The translations under genes and the position numbers were made by a program. This document shows positions 5,984-13,187 of a stretch of DNA of 17,779 nt, piece by piece (positions within the stretch are counted from its first letter, which is position 1; every line of letters begins with the position of its first letter). Source of the stretch: an uncultured Prevotellaceae bacterium (GTDB lineage: Bacteria > Bacteroidota > Bacteroidia > Bacteroidales > Bacteroidaceae); assembly GCA_937893145.1 (NCBI GenBank), contig CALBJW010000089.1, forward strand, positions 1 to 17,779. Direction: 5' to 3'. The notes beneath the pieces are model-generated. The model was not told the origin of the DNA. It did not search any database and saw only the letters and a program-made list of their open reading frames with translations.

Positions 5984-8900
5984 TAGCGCTTAAACTTAAG
6001 TGTTGCGGCATTATTTGCCTTATCTGTTGCTACTACAACATAGATGCCATTAGTGAGAGTGGCAAGGTTGACGGTCTGGAATGTGCCACTACCCTGCTCG
6101 CTCTGGATGAGTGCTCCAGAAGAAGAATAAATCTTGACAGCAGAGAGAAGGTCAGCACTCTTCACGTTGACAACTCCATTTCCAACATAAGCAATAGTGA
6201 TGCTTGATGCAGATTCTGACATCTTAACTTCTTCTATGTCAGTTGCATTAGGATGAGATGAGAGATGTGCCATAACATCTGACTGACACTGATTGCTTGC
6301 ACCTGGTGTTGGTCGAGGCATGAGGTAGCCATTCATTCCACCATCAGGATAACGACCGTAGGAATGTTCACCGTCATGATATTCGTATGTCACTGTGTCA
6401 GAATATGCTATGTCAGAACCATCATACATGGTGAGGGCAACGAGACCACTATCAGCCTCAAGCTTGAAATCGGCATGAATGGCTTCACCTTCGGATGGTT
6501 TCTTGTCGCACCAAACAATCTTGTATCCGTGTGCAGGAATGATGGTGTTGAGATGAACATCGTCTGTTGGAATCTGATACTTCTGTGGTTTGTCTGGATT
6601 ATCAGTGAGGTACATACCTGCAATGTTAACAGGCTCATCTGTTGTGTTGTAGAGTTCTATCCAGTCTGCCTTCTTAAAGAGGTCGTTGATAAAGATATCG
6701 TTCGAAGCACTCACCTCATTGATAACTACAGGTGAAGGGTTCAAGCCCTCAGCCCTCATCTCCTCAGGAGTCATCTTTTCCCACTTTGCAGTATAACGAG
6801 GAGAGATTTCGGTAACAGAGAACTCAGGGTCGGAAGAAATGAGTGCTCCACCAATATTCTTGTACCATCCCAAGAAGCGATAGCCTGCAGGTGCTGCGGC
6901 ACGAAGAGTGACAGGCTTAACCATCACACCATCCAACTTGCCAGTAGGAACCTTGATGCCATTAACGAAAATCTCGCCCTCTGGAATGTCACTCTTGATG
7001 TGCATTGTAAAGGTAGATGGAATGCCAAAATTACGACTCTTATTGAATGCCTTGAGGTAGTCCATCATGTTCTTCTGATGAGTTTCTGTAAACTTACCAG
7101 ACACATTCGAAGCACTCTGGCTACTACTTGCACCCTCGTAGGCAAGACCTGAGTTCATGTACTTAGCCATTTCATCGACGATAGGTTTTACGTTGTCGGT
7201 ATGGAACACTGAACAACCAAGTACACCAAAGGTGTCAATAAACTTACTGCGGAACTCCTCATTGTTATACATGTTGAAGAAGATAGTGATAAACTGGTTT
7301 TCACACTTAATCCTATCACCTGTGTTCCAAGGTGTTACTCCCCATATACCATAGAGCATATCCAAGTCGCCATCCTTCTGGCGAGAAGAGAGCACATTAA
7401 ATGGAGAGCCAGTAATTTCGCCTACCGAATCCATGTCAAAGAGAACGAAATGGAACTTTCCATCATTCTGGTGGCGGAATGCCTTGACATTGTTGCGTCC
7501 CCAGTCGTTGGTACAAGCAAAGAGTTCGATTGCCATATAGTTGATGTATTCCTCAATATCAACCATGTCGCATATCTTGGAATACACTACTGGGTCGGCA
7601 GCATCGTATGAGAGGTCGTACCATTCAAGGAACTTCTCCTTCGTACCAACCTTCTGCACATAACATGAGTCTGGAGAAATCTCGAACTGGTCTATCTCAT
7701 CTGTATCGTAACCATAGTTGGAAGCAGCAAAGTGCTTATTGTTTGGTTCACGAATATTAAGTACAGAATAGTAATGTCCATTGATGAAGACATGAGCAGG
7801 CTGCCATGCCTGAGTGTTGATACGAACTCCCGAACGACGGATAACCTCCTGAACAGCAGCATCCTTTATACGACAATAGCCATCGTTACCACCATTGCGA
7901 ACCTGAAGAACCTTGTTCTTGATGAATGGCTTTGAACTGAAGAATGGATAGTCGAGACTATTCTTGCCAAGATAATATTTGGCAGCCTTGAGCTTAAACG
8001 AATGAGGTTGGTTGGCTCTGCTCCATCCACCACACATTGACATGTCAACCTCCTGATTCAGGACATATTCACCTTTCTCATTGATATACTCGAAGTTGAC
8101 AGGACGATCCCAGTCCATGTTCCAGTTACAATTACTGCTCTGTCCGTTGCCTGGACGACCGTATGGACATGTTTCTTCTCCCCACCAGCTAAAGCCACCT
8201 TCAAAGACACCAATCTCATTGTCATAAAGATTGTTATAATCTGTTGCTATCGAAATGACAGGGAACACAAATCCTGACTCCTTATATATATAAGAATGAG
8301 TAACTACCTCACTTGGCAGATAACCATCCTTGAATGCACGCGCCCTGACAACAACCGTTCTCCCTTCGAGAGGAAGGACATACTTTGAACCACAGTTTTC
8401 ACTATCCCGTGTTGGTGCCTCAAGCGAATAATAATAGCTAAATGTGCAATAAACGTTTGCTCCATCAGGAGAAGTAATAGTCACATTGCAAGGGTCTGTA
8501 TAGAATCCTGGTTCACGGTCGAACACAGGAGGAGCAAGCTGCTTCTCAGGACTGCCTACAAATGTGGATGCTTTGTTGGATGCACCAGGTGTAGGGTTTG
8601 CAGTCCATGCCCAATCCGCACCATTATCTCTCGTTCTTGCGTATGACACACGACCAATCGCCTTTGGATAATCCTGACTACAGATTATCTCGGTACCATT
8701 GGTAATGTAGATTGTTCCACCTTCGTAGTTGAGTTTGAAGTCAATCTGTTTTGGCGAGAAGATGCCATCATAGTGGTCGAACCAGATGACATAATATCCG
8801 TTCTTATCCAAAGACTTCACATCTGTACGCAACTTCGACTTGGTAAGGTTCTCTGGGTCATCTGTTACATAGAGTCCCTGAAGAGACTGAGACGCAAGAT

Positions 8901-9054
8901 ATGGGTTATAAAGCTCTATCCATGAACCATAGTTCTGGGATGGATCGACAAAGCAGTCAACATTGGCTGCCATTATCTCGTTGATGACAAACTTCTGCGC
9001 AGAAGCAGCCAACGAGGACAGGAATAAAAGTGTGACAAAGAATATTTGTTTCAT
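5983..9054 (-). CDS. Large secreted CotH-kinase / lamin-tail protein with T9SS-type C-terminal sorting domain
   Basis: 1023 residues with a signal peptide cleaved near ASA/Q19-20. In order I see a lamin-tail domain (about 21-160, FVINEIMAAN opening, WIELYN, ending NPTPGASN). A chitobiase/hexosaminidase C-terminal-like beta domain follows (about 175-257). A CotH domain (about 264-680) has NDWGRNN (516-522) and the metal-binding F539-D-M-D542. Then come a short InlB-repeat-like segment (about 684-757, RFLGWYKN), a second lamin-tail domain (about 775-921, VVINEVSASN, WIELYN, PTPGASN), and a C-terminal sorting domain (about 948-1023, VKIYSSSGAL, NGIYVVV). CotH proteins are atypical kinases, first known from Bacillus spore coats, that phosphorylate secreted proteins. 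The tail suggests export through the type IX system to the surface. The protein is followed by a coupled YkvA gene. Substrate unknown. Confidence 0.88.
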   Translation of the reverse strand: MKQIFFVTLLFLSSLAASAQKFVINEIMAANVDCFVDPSQNYGSWIELYNPYLASQSLQGLYVTDDPENLTKSKLRTDVKSLDKNGYYVIWFDHYDGIFSPKQIDFKLNYEGGTIYITNGTEIICSQDYPKAIGRVSYARTRDNGADWAWTANPTPGASNKASTFVGSPEKQLAPPVFDREPGFYTDPCNVTITSPDGANVYCTFSYYYSLEAPTRDSENCGSKYVLPLEGRTVVVRARAFKDGYLPSEVVTHSYIYKESGFVFPVISIATDYNNLYDNEIGVFEGGFSWWGEETCPYGRPGNGQSSNCNWNMDWDRPVNFEYINEKGEYVLNQEVDMSMCGGWSRANQPHSFKLKAAKYYLGKNSLDYPFFSSKPFIKNKVLQVRNGGNDGYCRIKDAAVQEVIRRSGVRINTQAWQPAHVFINGHYYSVLNIREPNNKHFAASNYGYDTDEIDQFEISPDSCYVQKVGTKEKFLEWYDLSYDAADPVVYSKICDMVDIEEYINYMAIELFACTNDWGRNNVKAFRHQNDGKFHFVLFDMDSVGEITGSPFNVLSSRQKDGDLDMLYGIWGVTPWNTGDRIKCENQFITIFFNMYNNEEFRSKFIDTFGVLGCSVFHTDNVKPIVDEMAKYMNSGLAYEGASSSQSASNVSGKFTETHQKNMMDYLKAFNKSRNFGIPSTFTMHIKSDIPEGEIFVNGIKVPTGKLDGVMVKPVTLRAAAPAGYRFLGWYKNIGGALISSDPEFSVTEISPRYTAKWEKMTPEEMRAEGLNPSPVVINEVSASNDIFINDLFKKADWIELYNTTDEPVNIAGMYLTDNPDKPQKYQIPTDDVHLNTIIPAHGYKIVWCDKKPSEGEAIHADFKLEADSGLVALTMYDGSDIAYSDTVTYEYHDGEHSYGRYPDGGMNGYLMPRPTPGASNQCQSDVMAHLSSHPNATDIEEVKMSESASSITIAYVGNGVVNVKSADLLSAVKIYSSSGALIQSEQGSGTFQTVNLATLTNGIYVVVATDKANNAATLKFKR

Positions 9055-9153
9055 ATCTGTTTTGTATATATTACTGTTAGGTTTTACGATAGATTTATGT
9101 TACTTATACAATCAAAAGAAGTGATTTAACACCCTTTTGTAGCGATATTTTCT

Positions 9154-9162
9154 GCAAATATA
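9154..9162 (-). promoter_or_regulatory. -7 promoter element of the CotH-YkvA unit
   Basis: On the minus strand the sequence is TATATTTGC, an exact TAnnTTTGC match 100 bases upstream of the CotH ATG. No good TTTG lies at the -33 distance. Confidence 0.45.
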
Positions 9163-9225
9163 AGGAAAAAAGTATAAATAATATTAATTTTACGTTAATC
9201 TTGTTCACTTGATAGCATAATTTGC

Positions 9226-9257
9226 TTGGAGAAATGAAATAATAAACATATCTTTGC
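9226..9257 (+). promoter_or_regulatory. Promoter of the DUF1294-SIMPL unit
   Basis: TTGG at 9226-9229 and TATCTTTGC at 9249-9257 are 19 bases apart. The -7 box is exact; the -33 box has one departure from TTTG. The expected leader is about 40-45 bases. Confidence 0.55.
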
Positions 9258-9306
9258 AACATATTAACTACATAATGAATCAACATCAATAGACTATTTT
9301 GATTTT

Positions 9307-9588
9307 ATGACCAACACCTTAATCTTAGGTTATTTTTTAGTCATCAACGTAATAGCATTTGCCACGTTTGGAATTGACAAATGGAAAGCAATGCATTATC
9401 ACTGGCGAATACCAGAAGCAACGCTCTTTCTCCTCGCCCTGATTGGAGGAGGCATAGGAGCATGGGCAGCAATGTATATGTTCCGCCACAAGACAAAGCA
9501 CAAATCATTTGTCTATGGCATACCATTGATAATTGTGATGCATCTCGTATTCAGCTACATGATATACGATTCACTGACTAAAATATAA
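9307..9588 (+). CDS. DUF1294 family small membrane protein (copy 1)
   Basis: 93 residues with three hydrophobic segments (about 4-22, 38-57 and 72-88). DUF1294 hallmarks are all present: FGIDKWKA near residue 21, WRIPEATL near 33, GGGIGAWAAMYMFRHKTKHKSF from about 47. Function of the family is unknown; it is found in many bacteria and probably sits in the inner membrane. The SIMPL-domain gene follows after 48 bases without a terminator, so the two are probably co-transcribed. A more divergent paralogue lies convergently at 10451-10732. Confidence 0.88.
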   Translation: MTNTLILGYFLVINVIAFATFGIDKWKAMHYHWRIPEATLFLLALIGGGIGAWAAMYMFRHKTKHKSFVYGIPLIIVMHLVFSYMIYDSLTKI

Positions 9589-9624
9589 AAACTTTATATA
9601 TCGTTTTCGTTTAACATTTAAAAT

Positions 9625-9629
9625 AAGGA
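9625..9629 (+). promoter_or_regulatory. Shine-Dalgarno-like site before the SIMPL gene
   Basis: AAGGA ends seven bases before the ATG at 9637. It is the only clear purine-rich site at a normal distance that I noticed in this window, where most starts lack one, as is usual in Bacteroidota. It supports the chosen start, though chance is possible. Confidence 0.35.
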
Positions 9630-9636
9630 AAAGACT

Positions 9637-10329
9637 ATGAAACGATTTATTTTCCCACTTCTCACTGCACTTGGTATTGCAGCATGCGGATTCTTTATTT
9701 ATCTTGGTATCGCTAAGTTTTCCGACAAGGACCGTTGCGTAACTGTGAAAGGACTCTCTGAACGTGAGGTTCTTGCAAACCGAGTGACATGGCCAATGAG
9801 TGTTTCTGTTTCTGGTATGCAACTCGACCCTCTCTATGGTCAACTTGAAGAAAAGCAGAACGAAGTAATCAAGTTCTTGAAGGACAACGGCATAAATGAA
9901 GATGAGATTACGGTATCATCACCCGACATTACAGACTACTACCAGTTCCAGTACGAAGAATGTATTAAGAAGAACTGGTTCCGATATACTGTGAAGTCGG
10001 ATGTGACTGTAACAACTGGTAATGTGAAGAAGGTGATGAGTCTGCTCAAGAAGCAGCTTGAACTTCGCCAGAAGGGCATCGATGTCTCGACAGAAGACTA
10101 CTCACTTCAGTACGAATACGTTGACCTCACTTCTGTTAAGCCTGAGATGGTCGAGGAAGCAACAAAGGATGCACGCAAGGTGGCTGAGAAGTTTGCCAAA
10201 GATGCAAACTGCAGTCTTGGTAGCATCATGAACGCTACTCAAGGTCAGTTCACTATAGAAGACAACTACCATCGCCCTCAATACAAGAACATTCGTGTGG
10301 TTACTACTATTTCATATTACTTGAAGTAA
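9637..10329 (+). CDS. SIMPL domain-containing protein (DUF541)
   Basis: 230 residues. Residues 5-27 are hydrophobic. The segment contains IAAC17, which loosely resembles a lipobox, but hydrophobicity continues after the cysteine, so an uncleaved membrane anchor is more likely. The rest (about 33-230) is the SIMPL/DUF541 fold. It has the opening VTVKGLSEREV, the helix LYGQLEEKQNEVIKFLKDNG, the GINEDEITVSSPDITDYY hinge, the paired helices (VEEATKDARKVAEKFAKD) and the last strand RVVTTISYYLK. SIMPL proteins are envelope or periplasmic oligomers; a few members have been linked to stress or to kinase signalling, but no reaction is established. The gene is second in the unit after DUF1294 and is followed by a hairpin terminator at 10356-10392. 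Confidence 0.87.
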   Translation: MKRFIFPLLTALGIAACGFFIYLGIAKFSDKDRCVTVKGLSEREVLANRVTWPMSVSVSGMQLDPLYGQLEEKQNEVIKFLKDNGINEDEITVSSPDITDYYQFQYEECIKKNWFRYTVKSDVTVTTGNVKKVMSLLKKQLELRQKGIDVSTEDYSLQYEYVDLTSVKPEMVEEATKDARKVAEKFAKDANCSLGSIMNATQGQFTIEDNYHRPQYKNIRVVTTISYYLK

Positions 10330-10355
10330 CCCTCGAAACGAAAGTCTATAAACCA

Positions 10356-10392
10356 AAAACTACCGCATCAGTTACGAGAACTAATGCGGTAG
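10356..10392. terminator. Bidirectional terminator between the convergent SIMPL and DUF1294 genes
   Basis: CTACCGCAT (10360-10368) pairs with ATGCGGTAG (10384-10392). After one mismatch AGTT pairs with AACT, leaving a five-base loop. A run of five A (10355-10359) gives a T-tract for leftward transcripts; the rightward tail is only moderately T-rich. It shares the word AAAACTACCGCA with the terminator at 14291-14327. Confidence 0.75.
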
Positions 10393-10450
10393 CTTGTATT
10401 TTATATCACCTATTGTTTGATGTTATAATCGAAACATTAGAATGATTCTG

Positions 10451-10732
10451 TTACAACACAAAGGATAAGATGATAATCGAAAGGACTACCTGAGCCATAA
10501 ACATACCAGGCACACCAAGATAGAAATTCTTGTGATTCTTCTTGTGGTCAAGGATAACCATAGCAAGCCATCCACCAAGAGCACCAAAGGCAGCACACAT
10601 ATAGAGCATTACTTTTTCAGGTACACGCTCCTTATATTCATAATAATTGTACTGGTCAATATAGAATACTATAAAGGTTGCCACGTTAATTACCGCCAGA
10701 TATCCCAAAATTATATAAAACAATATTTCCAT
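10451..10732 (-). CDS. DUF1294 family small membrane protein (copy 2, divergent)
   Basis: 93 residues, exactly the length of copy 1, with the same three-helix layout. It keeps ERVPEKVML (for WRIPEATLF), the glycine-rich helix FGALGGWLAMVI and DHKKNHKNFYLGVPG (for RHKTKHKSFVYGIPL). The usual FGxDK motif has become FYIDQYNYY, and the Arg of RHKT is Asp. It points toward the SIMPL gene, has its own promoter (10757-10788) and shares a terminator with the opposing unit. It could be a specialised duplicate; no function is known. Confidence 0.82.
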   Translation of the reverse strand: MEILFYIILGYLAVINVATFIVFYIDQYNYYEYKERVPEKVMLYMCAAFGALGGWLAMVILDHKKNHKNFYLGVPGMFMAQVVLSIIILSFVL

Positions 10733-10756
10733 TTCGCAGTTAATATTTAATTTTGT

Positions 10757-10788
10757 GCAAAGTTATATTTTTATGAATAACAAACAAA
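10757..10788 (-). promoter_or_regulatory. Promoter of DUF1294 copy 2
   Basis: Read leftward, TTTG (complement of 10785-10788) is 19 bases before TAACTTTGC (complement of 10757-10765), a full match to the Bacteroidota consensus. The ATG is 24 bases beyond the -7 box, so the leader is very short. Confidence 0.65.
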
Positions 10789-10903
10789 ATGTTTTTGTGA
10801 AAAATGAAAGAAATAATTAAAAGAAGTACACGTTTGTATGAAAAATGCACCAATAACCGAAAGAAAAGTCACTTATTATTATTAATATGTGAATAGAAAG
10901 GAG

Positions 10904-10912
10904 TAACTTTGC
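10904..10912 (+). promoter_or_regulatory. -7 promoter element of the LemA-nuclease-kinase operon
   Basis: TAACTTTGC, an exact match, 46 bases before the LemA ATG. No clear TTTG at the -33 distance; the upstream is AT-rich. The same box sequence is used at 4003, 10757 (minus) and 17692. Confidence 0.5.
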
Positions 10913-10958
10913 ATTTGGATAAATAATTATCATTGCACATATACTTAAACTTAGCAAT

Positions 10959-11510
10959 ATGAATACTACTTCAATCGTCCTCGTTGCTGTACTGGGAGTT
11001 TTGGCAATTTTCCTTTTTACTACATACAACACCTTTATTAAATTAAGAAATAAGGTCAATGAGGCTTTTGCTCTTATGGACATTCACCTCAAGAAGAGAT
11101 ACGACCTCATCCCTATGCTGCTCTCTGTGGTAAAGGGATATATGCAGCATGAAGCAGAGACTCTTGCAAACGCAACGAAGGCTCGTACTCAAGCTGTAGG
11201 CATGGCAGAACAACTGGGTTCGGAGGCTGTCATTTCTGATGCTATCCAGAAGATTATCGTGAATGTGGAGGGTTATCCACAACTCAAATCAGATACTCAC
11301 TTCACAGAATTGCAAAAGCAACTCGTTGCCATCGAGAACGAACTTGTCTCTGCACGCAGATACTTCAATGGTAGTGTTAGACAGTTCAATACGAAATGCC
11401 AGACATTTCCAAATAATATCATAGCTAACATATTCAACTTCAAAACAATGTCAATGTTTGAAGCAAACTCCATCGAACGTAATAATATTTCAATAGACCA
11501 CGAACAATGA
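10959..11510 (+). CDS. LemA family protein
   Basis: 183 residues. One N-terminal membrane helix (about 5-23) is followed by the LemA signature: YNTFIKLRNKVNEAFALMD (23-41), KKRYDLIPMLLSVVKGYMQHE (45-65) and the long antiparallel helices to YFNGSVRQFNTKCQTFPNNIIANIFNFK (about 129-156). The topology expected for the family is a short periplasmic N-terminus, one membrane pass and a helical bundle. LemA proteins often accompany TPM-domain proteins or the protease HtpX; here neither is present. The TGA stop overlaps the ATG of the secreted nuclease gene (ATGA, 11507-11510), which points to coupled translation. Biochemical role unknown. Confidence 0.92.
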   Translation: MNTTSIVLVAVLGVLAIFLFTTYNTFIKLRNKVNEAFALMDIHLKKRYDLIPMLLSVVKGYMQHEAETLANATKARTQAVGMAEQLGSEAVISDAIQKIIVNVEGYPQLKSDTHFTELQKQLVAIENELVSARRYFNGSVRQFNTKCQTFPNNIIANIFNFKTMSMFEANSIERNNISIDHEQ

Positions 11511-13177
11511 AAAAGAATATCCTATCAATCGTGCTGATTGCATGTCTTGCATCGCTTGCAACACCAACACATGCCATCAAGCGACAGCAACTCATTCAGT
11601 ATGCTTCTCAACTCAAAGGGTTGAAGAAGGCAGAACTTAAGAATAAGATTTATGAGATTTCCCAGCCAAAGACCTTACTCACCTATGGTTCGGGAGAGGG
11701 CAAGACTTGGTCGGGCTTTTACAAGACTGACCGCTACCCTAATAGCAATGAATGTGTGAACAGATATAGTGAAAAGAGATTCTATTTCACCAATGGCAAT
11801 ACATCAAGTGCTATTGGGGGTATGAACATTGAACATTCTTTCCCTAAATCATGGTGGGGCGGAACAACCAACAACGCTTACAAGGACCTATTCAACCTCT
11901 ACCCTTCTGACTCGGATGCTAACAGCAAGAAGTCAAACTACCCTCTTGGCAACGTGACTGAATATTCGGGCAATGACTACGAGAAGGTAGGCAAAGGTCC
12001 TGCAGGCGACAATGGCAATATCCGTCTCTGCGAACCAAACGACACATGGAAGGGCGACTTCTCTCGCTCCTTCTTCTACATGGCTACCATTTACCAGAAC
12101 CTCACATGGGCAGGCACTGAGGGACTCCAGATTCTCGAGAACAATAAATGGCCTACTCTTCAGAAGTGGGCTTACACCACTTACCTCAACTGGGTTCGTG
12201 CCGACAAGGTACTTGACATTGAGGTAAACCGCAACAATGCAATCTACCAGCTTCAAGGAAACAGAAACCTCTTCATCGACTTCCCATTTCTTGCCGAATA
12301 TGTGTGGGGCGACAGCATTAATGTGGCTTTCGACCCATATACATCAATGACTACAGCTGAGGATGATGATCGCTACGAAACAATCACACCTGAAGAAAGT
12401 GGTGGTGGGGACAATCCAGACATCAACCCTGGTGGTGATGGTGATGGAGAGGACATCGACAATCCTGGAGGTGGTGAGGACGACTATGTCATCTCAGATG
12501 TAGAGGACTATATCTTCTGCGAAACATTCAACAAACAGCAAGGTACAGGTGGTACTGATGAACAAGGATGGAACGGCAGCATTGCTTCTACTATAGCAAA
12601 TTCAACAAATTGTGATGTTGTTGGATGGACATTCGGCAATGCTGTATATGCAGCCAATCAGTCTCTCCGTGTTGGTAGTAGTAAGACCGTAGGCTCTATT
12701 ACTACTCCTAAGATTAATGGACTGAAAGGAAAGACCGCAATACTCTACTTCAAGGCTGCAGCATGGGATGCAACAAATGAGCAAGACAACTTAAAGGTTT
12801 CTGCGGAAGGCTGCGACCTCTCTGTTTCCTCAGTTACTCTTGTTCGTGGCGAATGGAATACATATTCCATCACATTGACTAACATCACAGGTCCTGTAAG
12901 CATCACATTCTCTGGAAATGGCGGCAACAATCGATTCTTCATTGATGATGTTTGCATTCCATACGAAACGATTTTCAATGAAAAGGGCAACATCATCTGC
13001 TATGATTTCAACGATGATTATCATGTGAATGTTTGTGATACAGTGAAGTTTGTAAACCTCAAGTTGAACAAGGCTGTAAGAAATGATCAAGGCGTCTCAC
13101 TTGATGTAAACAACGATGGTTATGTGACTGCGGCGGATGCTGAATACCTCACAAATGTTATTCTTTGCAAGAGATAA
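11507..13177 (+). CDS. Secreted endonuclease I family nuclease with C-terminal dockerin-like module
   Basis: 556 residues with signal peptide (core 5-18, cleavage near THA/I23-24). The endonuclease I domain (about 40-285) carries the His-Me finger motif N107-I-E-H110-SFPKSWW, then DLFNLYPSD (127-135) and EPNDTWKGDFSRS (176-188). H110 should be the general base and the Asn/Glu residues metal ligands; family members cut DNA and often RNA nonspecifically with Mg2+. An acidic glycine-rich linker (about 297-328) leads to a beta-sandwich of the kind added to many secreted Bacteroidota enzymes (about 333-486, GWTFGNAVY, NNRFFIDDVCIPYE). The end (about 497-556) has two EF-hand-like calcium loops, D500-x-N-x-D...D511 and D533-x-N-x-D-G...D544, as in type I dockerins. 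There is no T9SS tail. The gene overlaps LemA by ATGA and precedes glycerate kinase by 10 bases. Probable role: extracellular nucleic-acid scavenging. Confidence 0.9.
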   Translation: MKKNILSIVLIACLASLATPTHAIKRQQLIQYASQLKGLKKAELKNKIYEISQPKTLLTYGSGEGKTWSGFYKTDRYPNSNECVNRYSEKRFYFTNGNTSSAIGGMNIEHSFPKSWWGGTTNNAYKDLFNLYPSDSDANSKKSNYPLGNVTEYSGNDYEKVGKGPAGDNGNIRLCEPNDTWKGDFSRSFFYMATIYQNLTWAGTEGLQILENNKWPTLQKWAYTTYLNWVRADKVLDIEVNRNNAIYQLQGNRNLFIDFPFLAEYVWGDSINVAFDPYTSMTTAEDDDRYETITPEESGGGDNPDINPGGDGDGEDIDNPGGGEDDYVISDVEDYIFCETFNKQQGTGGTDEQGWNGSIASTIANSTNCDVVGWTFGNAVYAANQSLRVGSSKTVGSITTPKINGLKGKTAILYFKAAAWDATNEQDNLKVSAEGCDLSVSSVTLVRGEWNTYSITLTNITGPVSITFSGNGGNNRFFIDDVCIPYETIFNEKGNIICYDFNDDYHVNVCDTVKFVNLKLNKAVRNDQGVSLDVNNDGYVTAADAEYLTNVILCKR

Positions 13178-13187
13178 ATAACATTCC

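Noticed and set aside
9104..9289. 61-codon minus-strand frame between the CotH gene and DUF1294
   Set aside because: It overlaps both divergent promoter boxes, is AT-rich and hydrophobic by composition, and has no domain.
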